From Bacteroidota bacterium (lineage in GTDB: Bacteria; Bacteroidota; Bacteroidia; Chitinophagales; Chitinophagaceae): a DNA stretch of 64,000 nt. Positions 36,335 through 45,424 of this stretch are shown here, one piece after another; position 1 is the first letter of the stretch, and each line of letters starts with the position of its first letter. The translations under genes were made by a program, and so were the position numbers. The notes beneath the pieces were generated by a model. It was given only the letters and a program-made list of their open reading frames with translations. It had not been told where the DNA came from and did no database searches. Where the stretch lies: positions 45,062-109,061 of the forward strand of contig CANGDH010000008.1 of NCBI GenBank assembly GCA_947452555.1. The letters are read 5' to 3'.

Positions 36335-37069
36335 ATGAAGGACTTTAATATTGAGCAATACCTACCCAATCTATCCATTGACTGTGTCATTTTTGGATAT
36401 CAAGACAAGGAATTGAAAATATTGATTGCCAAATCTAAATTTGGAAAGAAAAGCTGGAATTTGCCAGGGGGCTATATTAAAAAAACAGAGAGTATTGAAA
36501 AGGCAGCAAGTAGAATTTTGAATGAAAAAACTAGTTTAAAAAAAATCTTTTTAGAACAATTTAAAGTTTTTGGAGATAAAGATCGTATTGTGAAAAGCAG
36601 TTTGATTAAAATATTAAAACAAGAGTTTAAAAAATTTGATCCAAAAATATTTACAACTAAAGTAGTAGAATGGATGACGGGTAGATTTGTCTGTATTGGT
36701 TATTATGCCCTGGTTGATATTCATAAAGTACAGCCCCAAGCCGGAGATTTTGACGAGTATATTGAATGGAGAAGTATTAAGGATATCCCTGCAATGATGC
36801 ATGATCACTCTGAAATAACTTTAGAGGCATTGAAAACACTAAGACAAAATTTTGACGAAAAACTCATTGGATTTAATCTTTTGCCTGATACTTTTACTAT
36901 GAAAGAACTCCAAGAATTATATGAAGCAGTTTTTGAGCGCACTTTTGCAAATAATAATTTTCAAAAGAAAATGCTTGACCAAGACGTCCTAGTCCGTCTT
37001 GAAAAGAAATTTACAGGTGCACAAAACAAAGCGCCTTATTTATATCAGTTCAAGAAAAAATTAAAATAG
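36335..37069 (+). CDS. Nudix-type transcriptional regulator with inactive Nudix box (NrtR/AraR-like)
   Basis: 244 residues: an N-terminal Nudix domain (about 10-150) and a C-terminal winged-helix (about 160-240; FTMKELQELYEAVFERTFANNNFQKKML). The Nudix signature GX5EX7REUXEEXGU is broken: the G, first E and R are kept (GYIKKTESIEKAASR) but the following REUXEE reads R-I-L-N-E-K and the final G is S. Hydrolysis is therefore unlikely and the domain probably senses a ligand, as in NrtR and the Bacteroides AraR. It is divergent from the TolB-like/Gfo-Idh operon, its likely target. Confidence 0.8.
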   Translation: MKDFNIEQYLPNLSIDCVIFGYQDKELKILIAKSKFGKKSWNLPGGYIKKTESIEKAASRILNEKTSLKKIFLEQFKVFGDKDRIVKSSLIKILKQEFKKFDPKIFTTKVVEWMTGRFVCIGYYALVDIHKVQPQAGDFDEYIEWRSIKDIPAMMHDHSEITLEALKTLRQNFDEKLIGFNLLPDTFTMKELQELYEAVFERTFANNNFQKKMLDQDVLVRLEKKFTGAQNKAPYLYQFKKKLK

Positions 37070-37128
37070 CCATTCGCTTTTAGTACTTTTGATGTATTAA
37101 ATTGTAAATAATTAAACCTCCATGTCTT

Positions 37129-37971
37129 ATGAGTGGTATCAATACATTAGGTGGATTTAAAAGCTTTACCGACACTTTGCAAGAACAAAACTATTTAATG
37201 CCTGTCTTATTCGTAGGACATGGTTCACCCATGAATGGGATTGAGGACAATGAATTTAGTAAAAGATGGACTGCCATAGCAAAAGAGATTCCAACACCTA
37301 AAGCCGTGTTGGTAATTTCAGCACATTGGTTTACTAAAGGAACTAGTATAACTGCCATGGACTTCCCTAAAACCATTCATGATTTTGGTGGATTCCCAGA
37401 AGCATTATTCCAAGTGCAATATCCTGCACCTGGAAATCCTGCATTGGCCAAAGAGACCGCTTCCATGATACATTCCACACAGGTAGAGCTAGATCATGAC
37501 TGGGGCTTAGATCATGGCACTTGGACTATTATTAGACATATGTACCCTCATGCCAATATTCCAGTACTCCAATTAAGTATTGATTATACAAAGGGCCCAG
37601 CATTTCACTATGAATTAGCCAAAGAATTATACCATTTGCGTAAGAAGGGTGTGTTAATAATAGGCAGTGGGAATATGGTACACAATCTAAGAATGGTTGC
37701 ATGGGATAAATTAAACGGACCAGCTTATGGATATGATTGGGCTTTGCATATGAATCAAACCTTCAAAGATTTGATCTTGCATAATGACCATCAACCTTTA
37801 ATACATTATGATCAAATGGGTAAAGAAGCCATGTTGGCCATTCCTACGCCAGAACACTATTTACCTTTGCTTTATACTTTAGGACTACAAGGTAAAAACG
37901 AGACTGTAGCATTCTTTAATGACAAACCAGTTGGGGGGTCTTTAACTATGACTTCAGTTAAAATTGGATAG
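37129..37971 (+). CDS. ygiD: 4,5-DOPA-dioxygenase-extradiol family protein (YgiD-like)
   Basis: 280 residues, LigB superfamily of class III extradiol dioxygenases. Metal/active-site motifs: LFVGHGSPMNGIEDN (His), VISAHWFTKGTSITAM (His) and LDHDWGLDHGTWTIIRHMYP (His/Asp); GSGNMVHNLR is the later conserved His region. YgiD homologues convert DOPA to a ring-open product in vitro, but native substrates are uncertain. No signal peptide. It is 59 bases after the regulator on the same strand and could be part of the same transcript. Confidence 0.88.
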   Translation: MSGINTLGGFKSFTDTLQEQNYLMPVLFVGHGSPMNGIEDNEFSKRWTAIAKEIPTPKAVLVISAHWFTKGTSITAMDFPKTIHDFGGFPEALFQVQYPAPGNPALAKETASMIHSTQVELDHDWGLDHGTWTIIRHMYPHANIPVLQLSIDYTKGPAFHYELAKELYHLRKKGVLIIGSGNMVHNLRMVAWDKLNGPAYGYDWALHMNQTFKDLILHNDHQPLIHYDQMGKEAMLAIPTPEHYLPLLYTLGLQGKNETVAFFNDKPVGGSLTMTSVKIG

Positions 37972-37999
37972 TTTTTATTTTAATATAGAAAAGTATCAC

Positions 38000-40249
38000 T
38001 TAAAATGAAAAACCTAAATTCACATAGGCTTGTAGCTGTTTAACTTGAGGACTATACATTGTACTTAATTCAATAGGACCTAATAAAGAATTATATGCGA
38101 TAGTTAGAGCAGCTCCCGACATCCACTTTGGGATATCGTTGCTTTGATTTTTTATAAAATTACTAGCCAATGTATTCACTTTCCCAATAAAATATAAATT
38201 ATTAAGTAGTTTGTACCTAAGTCCTAAGATAGCACTAGAAACACTTTGGGAGTTGGCTTGTACATCTTGAAGCCCTGCAAATAAAATCTGATTATGATAC
38301 ATGGAATTTAGTCCGCCAATAAAATAAGTATTGAATTTATTAGCGGAATTTGTAAAATTAATACCTGTTTGTGAAAAGCCCATAAAGACCAACTTGTTAT
38401 TAATGGACTTATAGAATTCAATATTTAATTTTCCCTTAGTATAATTTTCTGCATTTAAACTTACTGAATTAAGTCCACTTATGTTATCCCCTGATGTTTT
38501 ATTGGAAATAGTTGGATGTTGATCAAAAACCCATCCAGCTTCGGCGTATAATTTAATTCCCTTATTTGGATAGACTGTTTTATCTAAACTATTTAAATGA
38601 ATAAATCCATAAGTAGTATAGTAATAATCTTTCCCGCTTATTTCAATAATCGAGGATAAATCAGGTACATATTTTTCAGACTCAAATCGAGTACCTAACC
38701 CTCCAGTAATAATTCGTTGATTAGCCAATTGGAATTTAAAGTCACCTACAAAATAATTCATTTGATAAAGACCCGTTTTTTGAAAGTCATTGTTAAAGGT
38801 GTTTATTTTGATTTTTTCGTATTGTAAACTTGGAATTAATTCAAAACTTTTTTGTCTGCCAAAATATTGAATATGTTCAGTTTTAACTCTAAAGTTTTCT
38901 CCAAAATTAATGGTTAGAAAAGATCTTGAATTAGGAGTAAAATAATTCCTCGCAGTTAAATTAGTCAACAAACTCACACTTGTAAATGTATTATAATGTA
39001 CCCCAATTTTTGCTGTTACTGGTTCACTTTCATCAACTTCAAAAAATATCATAGCAGTTCCGTCATACAAAGTATCAAGTCGGTAATGTATAAAATTATA
39101 GTCACGTGTACTATAACCTCTTCGCAACATTTCTGATATTTTTTGAGGCGTATAATAACTATATTCATCAAAGTGTAAACTATGTAAAAAAGCAGCTTCT
39201 TTTATACGTGCTAATCCAATTACTCTATGTTCTGTTATATAAACTGAGTCTTTGTAATTTATTGATGACAGATTTTTATAAAAATACCCTTTTATTTTAG
39301 CAATAGAATCTGCTAATTTTTTGAAACGAGGATAATACTTATACCCTTCATTTATACCCGAATCCAATATTTCATCTGCTTCATCAAAATTTGCCATTGA
39401 ATATTTTTCTAATGGCTGATTGATATACAAATCCGAAAGTGCGACTTGAATTTTATTCTCTAATTTTTCTTTTGTAAAAGCAATTTGCAAAAGTATTTGA
39501 ATTGGATTCGTTAACTTTTCTTTTGGCAAAAATCCTTGTGCTACATTACTTCCAATAATATAATTAGCACCCATTACAATTGCATCTGAAACAGGAAAAT
39601 TTCTAGTAACACCGCCATCCACTAAAGACTTACCTTTCCTTTCTACCATTGTAAATACACCTGGTATAGCCATACTTGCCCTAATAGCAGTTACTAAGTC
39701 TCCACTGTCTAACACAACCGCTTCCCCATTACTAATATCTGTAGCGATACCTGCAAAGGGAATTTTAAGTTGATTGAAATTTTTTATTTTATAAGCGGGG
39801 AAATAAAGTTCAGATAATTTTATCCAAAGTTCTTGAGATTCAATTGCTCCACTTGGTAAATTTAATTTACGACGTTGTAATGGTAGTTCAAGTGCATATC
39901 TGCCATACTCTTCTTTTTCTTCTAAAGAAATAGAGCGTAATGAAATTTGATTAGATAATAATGAATTCCAGTCAGTGGTTCTTCCAATTTTCTCTACTTC
40001 ATTACCAGTGTAACCAATGGCATATAAAGAACCAACAACACTACCCATACTTGTACCTGTAATATAATCCACTTTCAAGCCAGCAGAATCAATTGCTTTT
40101 AAAATTCCAACATGAGCCAATCCTTTTGCGCCGCCACCACTAAGAGTTAGGCCAATTCTGATTGGACTATGTTGCCCATTTGCTAAATGAAAAAAGAAAA
40201 AGCAAATAACAAATAAAGTATTTTTTGAAAAAGATAAAATATCTTTCAA
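38000..40249 (-). CDS. Patatin-like phospholipase fused to outer-membrane (Omp85-like) barrel
   Basis: 749 residues. Signal peptide (1-25, ending LANGQ), then a patatin domain with the oxyanion loop GGGAKG (38-43), nucleophile Ser67 in GTSMG and Asp211 in DGG, forming the catalytic dyad. After about residue 320 comes a POTRA-like segment and then a beta-barrel ending in the C-terminal aromatic AYVNLGFSF. This architecture is a type Vd autotransporter (PlpD-like), which secretes or displays a lipase. It is the only gene of its transcript as far as can be seen. Confidence 0.88.
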   Translation of the reverse strand: MKDILSFSKNTLFVICFFFFHLANGQHSPIRIGLTLSGGGAKGLAHVGILKAIDSAGLKVDYITGTSMGSVVGSLYAIGYTGNEVEKIGRTTDWNSLLSNQISLRSISLEEKEEYGRYALELPLQRRKLNLPSGAIESQELWIKLSELYFPAYKIKNFNQLKIPFAGIATDISNGEAVVLDSGDLVTAIRASMAIPGVFTMVERKGKSLVDGGVTRNFPVSDAIVMGANYIIGSNVAQGFLPKEKLTNPIQILLQIAFTKEKLENKIQVALSDLYINQPLEKYSMANFDEADEILDSGINEGYKYYPRFKKLADSIAKIKGYFYKNLSSINYKDSVYITEHRVIGLARIKEAAFLHSLHFDEYSYYTPQKISEMLRRGYSTRDYNFIHYRLDTLYDGTAMIFFEVDESEPVTAKIGVHYNTFTSVSLLTNLTARNYFTPNSRSFLTINFGENFRVKTEHIQYFGRQKSFELIPSLQYEKIKINTFNNDFQKTGLYQMNYFVGDFKFQLANQRIITGGLGTRFESEKYVPDLSSIIEISGKDYYYTTYGFIHLNSLDKTVYPNKGIKLYAEAGWVFDQHPTISNKTSGDNISGLNSVSLNAENYTKGKLNIEFYKSINNKLVFMGFSQTGINFTNSANKFNTYFIGGLNSMYHNQILFAGLQDVQANSQSVSSAILGLRYKLLNNLYFIGKVNTLASNFIKNQSNDIPKWMSGAALTIAYNSLLGPIELSTMYSPQVKQLQAYVNLGFSF

Positions 40250-40338
40250 AGAAAAAAAATTTATGGTTCAAAAATTTAATCTATTTCTTGAAAAAACTTA
40301 AAAAGGTCTGAAAATACTTAGTCGATTAGTACTTTTCA

Positions 40339-41394
40339 TTATTTCAAAGAAGTCATGTCAATTACAAAACGATAACGAACATCACTCTTTAACATCCTTT
40401 CATACGCTTTATTGATATCTTGCATTTTAATTATTTCTATTTCAGAAACAATATTGTGTTCACCGCAGAAATTAAGCATCTCCTGTGTTTCTGCTATACC
40501 ACCAATAAGCGAACCTGCTACTGACTTTCTTCCTAAAATCATTGGCACTGTATTCAAAATCGGCTCTAAGCCGCCTAGATAGCCAACTAATACTAACGTT
40601 CCACTCACATTTAAAGTAGTAACGTACGGATTAACATCGTGAACGTATGGCACTGTATCAATAATTACATCAAATTTTCCTTTAACTGCTCCCATCTGAA
40701 GTTCGTCATTTGAAATCACTACGGCGTCTGCACCAAGTTCAATTGCATCTTTTGTTTTTGATGGAGTTCTTGAAAACAAAGTAACTTCTGCACCCAAGCC
40801 TTTTGCTAGTTTAATAGCCATATGTCCTAGCCCACCTAAACCAACCACTGCAACCTTAGTTCCTTTACCCACTTTCCAATGACGAAGTGGTGACCAAGTT
40901 GTAATACCAGCACAAAGCAAAGGAGCTGTTGCTGCTAAATCTAAATTAGCAGGTATTTTCAAAACAAAATGTTCATCTACTACCACTCTTTCAGAATATC
41001 CCCCAAAGGTTTGACCACCTAAATGTTTGTCTTTGCCATTATAAGTACCTACAAATCCATTCAAACAGTATTGTTCTAAGTCTTCTTTACAACTAGCACA
41101 TGTACCACAAGAACCCACTAAGCAACCTACTGCAGCATTATCTCCAACTTTTAATTTGGTTACACCAGCTCCAACCTTAGTAACTTTACCAACTATTTCA
41201 TGGCCAGGAACTGCTGGGTAAACAGTACCACCCCAATCATTTCTTGCTGTGTGTAAATCAGAGTGACATACACCGCAATACAATATTTCAATTTCAATAT
41301 CATTTGCAGTAAGTTCTCTTCGTTGGATATTTATTTCTTTTAAACTATCAGTTGGCGACTGTGTTCCGTATGCTTTTACAATATTTGTTCCCAT
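40339..41394 (-). CDS. NAD(P)-dependent zinc alcohol dehydrogenase (YahK-like)
   Basis: Medium-chain alcohol/aldehyde dehydrogenase of about 351 residues. Catalytic-zinc residues: Cys in CGVCHSDLH, His-Glu in GHEIVGKVTKVG. The structural zinc lobe is CGTCASCKEDLEQYC. The cofactor loop is VVGLGGLGHMAIKLAKGLGA; the SRTPSK that follows beta2 suggests NADP(H). I start at the ATG at 41394 (MGTNIVKAYG) because the -7 motif at 41417-41424 lies downstream of the alternative start at 41448, and MCR members begin there. It resembles the YahK/CAD aldehyde reductases. Confidence 0.88.
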   Translation of the reverse strand: MGTNIVKAYGTQSPTDSLKEINIQRRELTANDIEIEILYCGVCHSDLHTARNDWGGTVYPAVPGHEIVGKVTKVGAGVTKLKVGDNAAVGCLVGSCGTCASCKEDLEQYCLNGFVGTYNGKDKHLGGQTFGGYSERVVVDEHFVLKIPANLDLAATAPLLCAGITTWSPLRHWKVGKGTKVAVVGLGGLGHMAIKLAKGLGAEVTLFSRTPSKTKDAIELGADAVVISNDELQMGAVKGKFDVIIDTVPYVHDVNPYVTTLNVSGTLVLVGYLGGLEPILNTVPMILGRKSVAGSLIGGIAETQEMLNFCGEHNIVSEIEIIKMQDINKAYERMLKSDVRYRFVIDMTSLK

Positions 41395-41416
41395 TTTATC
41401 TTTGTTTATGTTACTA

Positions 41417-41424
41417 CAAAGGTA
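41417..41424 (-). promoter_or_regulatory. Candidate -7 element of the alcohol dehydrogenase gene
   Basis: TACCTTTG on the minus strand is a perfect TAnnTTTG match 23 bases before the preferred start at 41394; no clear -33 element is seen. It argues against a start at 41448. Confidence 0.4.
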
Positions 41425-41491
41425 TAATAATTTAAAAGCATATTCCATTTAGCCTCTAAGTATAATTAAAATATGCGTAATTGATATAAAT

Positions 41492-42754
41492 CTACTGCTC
41501 GCTTAATAACTGGTTGATTAACTCGTTGAATTCGGTTTTGAATTTTTCATAAAATTTTCCTGTACCGGGGCCATCATAACCTGTATGGATTTTTCTAACT
41601 AACCCTTTTTTGTCAACAAAAATAGAAGTTGGAAAAGCTGCTATCTTGTCTATCTGAGGCAATGTTTTTTCTACTCTTTGTGGATCGGAAGGAGTAACCC
41701 CAGTAATTAAAAATGGATATTTTACGTTGAATCTTTTTTGATAAATGGCTAATAATTTTTTCGATTGCTCAAAATCTTCCGTACGCTCATATGCCAAGCC
41801 AATTATTTCAATTCCTCTATTTTTATTTTCATTATAAAACTTACTCAAAAATGAAGTTTCGTCCATACAATTTGGACACCAAGAACCCAGTATTTGAACA
41901 ATAACCACTTTGTTCTTATAACGATCGTCAGAAATGGAAACTAGTTTTCCATCTGTGTCTTTAAATTTAAAATTCAACTTACCCTCTTCCCCTACTCTAA
42001 TTTTTGAATAACCATATTCGTCAGGAAGTTGAATGGTATCGTTTTTTTGAGCAGTCCATAATGTTGTTGCAGTAGCGCCTGAAAAATACTTACCGTCAAT
42101 AATAGTAGAATCATTTATAAATTTTGCTTCAAAATAGGAAGCAAATCCACCATCAAAACCCGATAATTTTAAAGTATCCCCTGAAACAATTCCCTCTAAG
42201 AATCGATAGTCACCTGTGGGCGTTAAAAACGAACCAGTCACTTTACCCTGTTTATTTTGAACAAAACTACCAACCGCTTTATTAATAGTGTTATTTCTTC
42301 CAATAAATTCAACATCCCAAGTACCATTAGCTGAATACTTCCCCTTTATTGCATTTGGGAATCGTTCCCTTACTCCCCAATAAGCATCAAATGGGATTCG
42401 ACTACTTTTGTCGTTTTGTTTTTTTATATAATATCCTTGTAAATGATTTGGCGAAACGGCTTTTACTAATAAAGAAGCATTAAAAAATGGAAGGGTTAAT
42501 AAAATAGAATCATCAACTTTAGCAATATCATCAACTAGTAAGTTTTCATCGCCATTAATAATATTTACAACCTGCTTCCCTGTTAATGAGGAACTTGTAA
42601 AATTGAATTGTATCTTATTTGAATCTGCTCTAGTTATAACTCCAAGCCAAGTACCTTCTTTTAATAAACTTTTGTGTTGACTATATGCCTGTATTGTAAA
42701 CATTACAATGAATGCAAACAATAAATAGGACTTAATTAAATTTCTAGTTCGCAT
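41492..42754 (-). CDS. TlpA-family thiol-disulfide oxidoreductase with N-terminal extension
   Basis: 420 residues. A hydrophobic signal region (LIKSYLLFAFIVMFTIQAYSQ), then about 230 residues of beta-rich sequence, then a C-terminal thioredoxin-fold domain with the redox motif WCPNC (near residues 292-296, GSWCPNCMDETSFLSKFY) and the cis-Pro region AAFPTSIFVDKKGLV. This resembles periplasmic TlpA/ResA proteins that reduce disulfides, often for cytochrome maturation. The N-terminal extension has no named domain that I can identify. Confidence 0.82.
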   Translation of the reverse strand: MRTRNLIKSYLLFAFIVMFTIQAYSQHKSLLKEGTWLGVITRADSNKIQFNFTSSSLTGKQVVNIINGDENLLVDDIAKVDDSILLTLPFFNASLLVKAVSPNHLQGYYIKKQNDKSSRIPFDAYWGVRERFPNAIKGKYSANGTWDVEFIGRNNTINKAVGSFVQNKQGKVTGSFLTPTGDYRFLEGIVSGDTLKLSGFDGGFASYFEAKFINDSTIIDGKYFSGATATTLWTAQKNDTIQLPDEYGYSKIRVGEEGKLNFKFKDTDGKLVSISDDRYKNKVVIVQILGSWCPNCMDETSFLSKFYNENKNRGIEIIGLAYERTEDFEQSKKLLAIYQKRFNVKYPFLITGVTPSDPQRVEKTLPQIDKIAAFPTSIFVDKKGLVRKIHTGYDGPGTGKFYEKFKTEFNELINQLLSEQ

Positions 42755-42815
42755 TTTGAATGATTTTTATCTATGAATAGCTGTAAATAGGACAGGTATC
42801 TAAACGAAGTAAGCA

Positions 42816-43007
42816 ATGAATTTGAATAATTCCAAATTAAAGTCTACCTTTTTTATAGACTTTGCTAAAAAAACATTATTTTTAGTGCCTAAAGTGGAGA
42901 TGGAGATGAATACACAAAACACAAAATCGAAATCAGGCTTGTCCAGCTTTCTTTCCAAAGCAAAAGATGTACTATTGAAGTTTTTTCAATTATTAGTGAT
43001 TGATTAG
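42816..43007 (+). CDS. Possible small protein of 63 residues
   Basis: An open frame whose last part (SSFLSKAKDVLLKFFQLLVID) could form an amphipathic helix. It lies between the TlpA gene and the 3' end of moaCB and overlaps the latter by four bases. There is no recognised family and no ribosome-binding signal. A real gene or chance are both possible. Confidence 0.25.
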   Translation: MNLNNSKLKSTFFIDFAKKTLFLVPKVEMEMNTQNTKSKSGLSSFLSKAKDVLLKFFQLLVID

Positions 43008-43912
43008 TGCTTCACCCCTTCCTTTACTCTGAATACATGTAAAATATAAGGGAAAATAGCTTGCATACTTTCTTCTGCACCTCTTGGCGAACCAGGTAAA
43101 GTAATAATTAAACTATCTCCAACAAATCCTGCAATACCTCGGCTTAACATAGCATACGGCATTCTTTGTTGTCCATAATCTCTTGCTACTTCCATCACTC
43201 CTGGCACTTCCCTCTCCAGCAAGGGCTTTATAGCATCTGGCGTGACGTCTCTTGAAGACAAGCCTGTGCCTCCAGTAAACAATATCAATTGAAAACCATC
43301 CTCCACTAATTGCTTTGCTTCTTTTTGTATACTTTCAAAATCGTCTGCAATAACTTTCTTATTAGTTACAGTTAAATGATGCTTCTTTAAATTCTCTACA
43401 ATAATAGATCCGCTCTTATCAACTCCTTCTCCTTTACTAATACTATCACTACAAGTAATCACTGCCACTCTAAGCGATTCAGGATATGCATATTTGATAT
43501 CCGACTTGCCTCCTTTTTTCTCTTCTAATTTAATATTTAAGATTTCAATATCCTTATCGATTGGCTTTAACATATCATACATTGTCAAAGCAGTAACGGA
43601 CACGCCATGCATCGCTTCTACTTCCACACCTGTTTTATACACGGTATGTACTTCCACTCTAATTTTAATTGTTAAACCATCTATTTCATGCGTGATGGCA
43701 GTATATTCAATTGGCAAGGGATGACAGTCTGGGATTACTTCATAAGTTTTTTTACAAGCAAAAAGCCCAGCAGCTCTACTAAATTCAAAAACATCTCCTT
43801 TGGGAACTAATCTGTTTTGGATGGCATCAATAGTTTCTTGTTTAGAGACTTTTAAAATACCTGTTGCAACAGCAATTCTTAATGTAGACGACTTATGTGT
43901 AATATTGACCAT
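43004..43912 (-). CDS. moaCB: Bifunctional molybdopterin-synthesis protein MoaC-MoaB
   Basis: 302 residues. Residues ~1-155 are MoaC, which with MoaA forms cyclic pyranopterin phosphate (CHPLPIEYT, then GVEVEAMHGVSVTALTMYDM). Residues ~160-302 are MoaB/MogA-like, adenylylating molybdopterin (RVAVITCSDSIS, LFTGGTGLSSRDVTPDA, LPGSPRGA). The fusion is a Bacteroidota-type arrangement (family knowledge). It is the last gene of the minus-strand molybdenum-cofactor run, 16 bases after moaE. Confidence 0.9.
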   Translation of the reverse strand: MVNITHKSSTLRIAVATGILKVSKQETIDAIQNRLVPKGDVFEFSRAAGLFACKKTYEVIPDCHPLPIEYTAITHEIDGLTIKIRVEVHTVYKTGVEVEAMHGVSVTALTMYDMLKPIDKDIEILNIKLEEKKGGKSDIKYAYPESLRVAVITCSDSISKGEGVDKSGSIIVENLKKHHLTVTNKKVIADDFESIQKEAKQLVEDGFQLILFTGGTGLSSRDVTPDAIKPLLEREVPGVMEVARDYGQQRMPYAMLSRGIAGFVGDSLIITLPGSPRGAEESMQAIFPYILHVFRVKEGVKH

Positions 43913-43928
43913 GATTATATATAATTAG

Positions 43929-44363
43929 TTAGTTATTCTCCTTCCATTGATATCCCTCCCCTTCAAAAATTTCCTTACCCCAAATAGGCAATTCTGCTTT
44001 AATTCTTTCTACACATTCAGAGCAGGCATCAATAGCTGCTTTTCTGTGTTTAGAAGAAGTGAAGACAAATAAACATATTTCTCCCGCCTTTACTATTCCC
44101 AAGCTATGATGAATATGCATACAGGTTAATGGAAATTTTGCAAAAATGGCTTCTCTTATTTCATGCATTTTTTCTAGTGCCATGTCTACATGACTTGTAT
44201 ATTCAATTGCTATAACTAATTTTTCATCTATTTGGTCGGCTCTTACTTGACCAAGGAAAATATTATGTCCTCCAATCTCCGTTTTGGTAGCATGCTTTGC
44301 AATACTATCCGCGATAAAACTTGCAGTAATCGCTCCTTCTTTAAAAATATTCTTTAATTGCAT
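43929..44363 (-). CDS. moaE: Molybdopterin synthase catalytic subunit MoaE
   Basis: 144 residues. Large subunit of molybdopterin synthase, which inserts sulfur from MoaD thiocarboxylate into cyclic pyranopterin. Family signatures are HNIFLGQVR, YTSHVDMALEKM, IHHSLGIVKAGE, FTSSKHRKAAIDAC and PIWGKEIF (Lys of the active site is in the WGKE motif). Its start overlaps the moeB stop by 10 bases, pointing to coupled translation. Confidence 0.92.
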   Translation of the reverse strand: MQLKNIFKEGAITASFIADSIAKHATKTEIGGHNIFLGQVRADQIDEKLVIAIEYTSHVDMALEKMHEIREAIFAKFPLTCMHIHHSLGIVKAGEICLFVFTSSKHRKAAIDACSECVERIKAELPIWGKEIFEGEGYQWKENN

Positions 44364-45169
44364 AGTTGCTCATAATTTGTTTGCATGAATGAATCTATCG
44401 TTTTAGGTATTAATAAATCTGCTTTAGCATTTTTAATTAATTGTACTTTGAAAAAACTATTTGTCAACGCATTGTAATTTAACAATTGATTCGATAGTAT
44501 TTCACCCACCCCAGAGATTAATTTAATCACTTCAGTCGCTTGCATTACTCCAATGGTTCCAGGCAAAACACCTAATACGCCCCCTTCGGCACAGTTCAAC
44601 ACTTCGTCACTTTTCGGAGGCTCAGGGAATAAGTCTCTATAATTTACAGGGATATAATCTGAATTTTTTTGGTCGTCCTGAATTTTATTAAAGACTGCAA
44701 TTTGCCCTTCATATTTTGAAACAGCACCAAAAACTAAAGGCTTGGCTAACAAAACACAAGCATCATTAATTAAGTACCTACTTGCAAAATTATCTGTTGC
44801 ATCTACAATGATATCGTAGTTTGGGAAATGCTCAATTGACAAGGCTTGATTCCATCTGTCTTTATATATAGTAGTCTTTACTAAATTGTTCAATGCATTA
44901 ATTCTTAAAGTAGCAATATCTACTTTGAACTTGCCGATATCATCTTGCCCGAAAAATATTTGACGATTTAAATTTGAATAGGAAACTAGATCGTTGTCCG
45001 CAATACCAATATGCCCCACCCCGGCTGCTGCTAAATACTGCAGAATAGGACATCCTAGTCCGCCAGCACCAATAACTAATACCTTTGCCTTGGAAAGCTT
45101 TTCTTGTGCATCCATGCCAAAGCCATCTAAGGTAATTTGTCGTTGATATCGTAAAATGAATTCTTTCAT
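44354..45169 (-). CDS. moeB: MoeB-like adenylyltransferase activating MoaD
   Basis: 271 residues, ThiF/MoeB fold without a C-terminal rhodanese domain. Nucleotide-binding GAGGLGCPILQYLAAAGVG, activation-site Arg in NLNRQIFFGQDDIG and the DATDNFASRYLINDAC segment are all present. It adenylates the C-terminal Gly of MoaD. The zinc-binding CxxC pairs of classical MoeB are reduced: I see only single Cys residues (VLNCAEGG), so the metal may be absent. Operon: moaD-moeB-moaE-moaCB. Confidence 0.87.
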   Translation of the reverse strand: MKEFILRYQRQITLDGFGMDAQEKLSKAKVLVIGAGGLGCPILQYLAAAGVGHIGIADNDLVSYSNLNRQIFFGQDDIGKFKVDIATLRINALNNLVKTTIYKDRWNQALSIEHFPNYDIIVDATDNFASRYLINDACVLLAKPLVFGAVSKYEGQIAVFNKIQDDQKNSDYIPVNYRDLFPEPPKSDEVLNCAEGGVLGVLPGTIGVMQATEVIKLISGVGEILSNQLLNYNALTNSFFKVQLIKNAKADLLIPKTIDSFMQTNYEQLCN

Positions 45170-45186
45170 ATTTTATTCATTAATTC

Positions 45187-45420
45187 TTATCCTCCTGAAA
45201 ACGGAGGCATCAATGCTAGTTTTGCGTTTTTAGGGATTACTTCATTGTCTAAAGCAATTTTATTATTGAGCGCGATTGTGAATTTAGCATTGGACAAATT
45301 CGGATATTGTTTAATTACTAAATTTCTGAATTCAGTAATTGTTCCTGGATTGTCCATCAAAATAGAATTACAACCCGTCTTGTCTGTCAATTGACCGAAA
45401 AAACTAATTTCTATTTTCAT
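45187..45420 (-). CDS. moaD: Molybdopterin synthase sulfur carrier MoaD
   Basis: 77-residue ubiquitin-like protein ending PPFSGG, whose terminal Gly-Gly receives the adenylate and then the thiocarboxylate. Core features are IEISFFGQLTDKTG and the LMPPFSGG tail. It starts 4 bases after the TSUP gene ends and 17 bases before moeB, as expected for a MoaD/MoeB/MoaE set. Confidence 0.92.
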   Translation of the reverse strand: MKIEISFFGQLTDKTGCNSILMDNPGTITEFRNLVIKQYPNLSNAKFTIALNNKIALDNEVIPKNAKLALMPPFSGG

Positions 45421-45424
45421 ACAA

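Noticed and set aside
36335..37069. Active Nudix hydrolase
   Set aside because: The catalytic acidic residues of the Nudix box are missing and a winged-helix domain follows.
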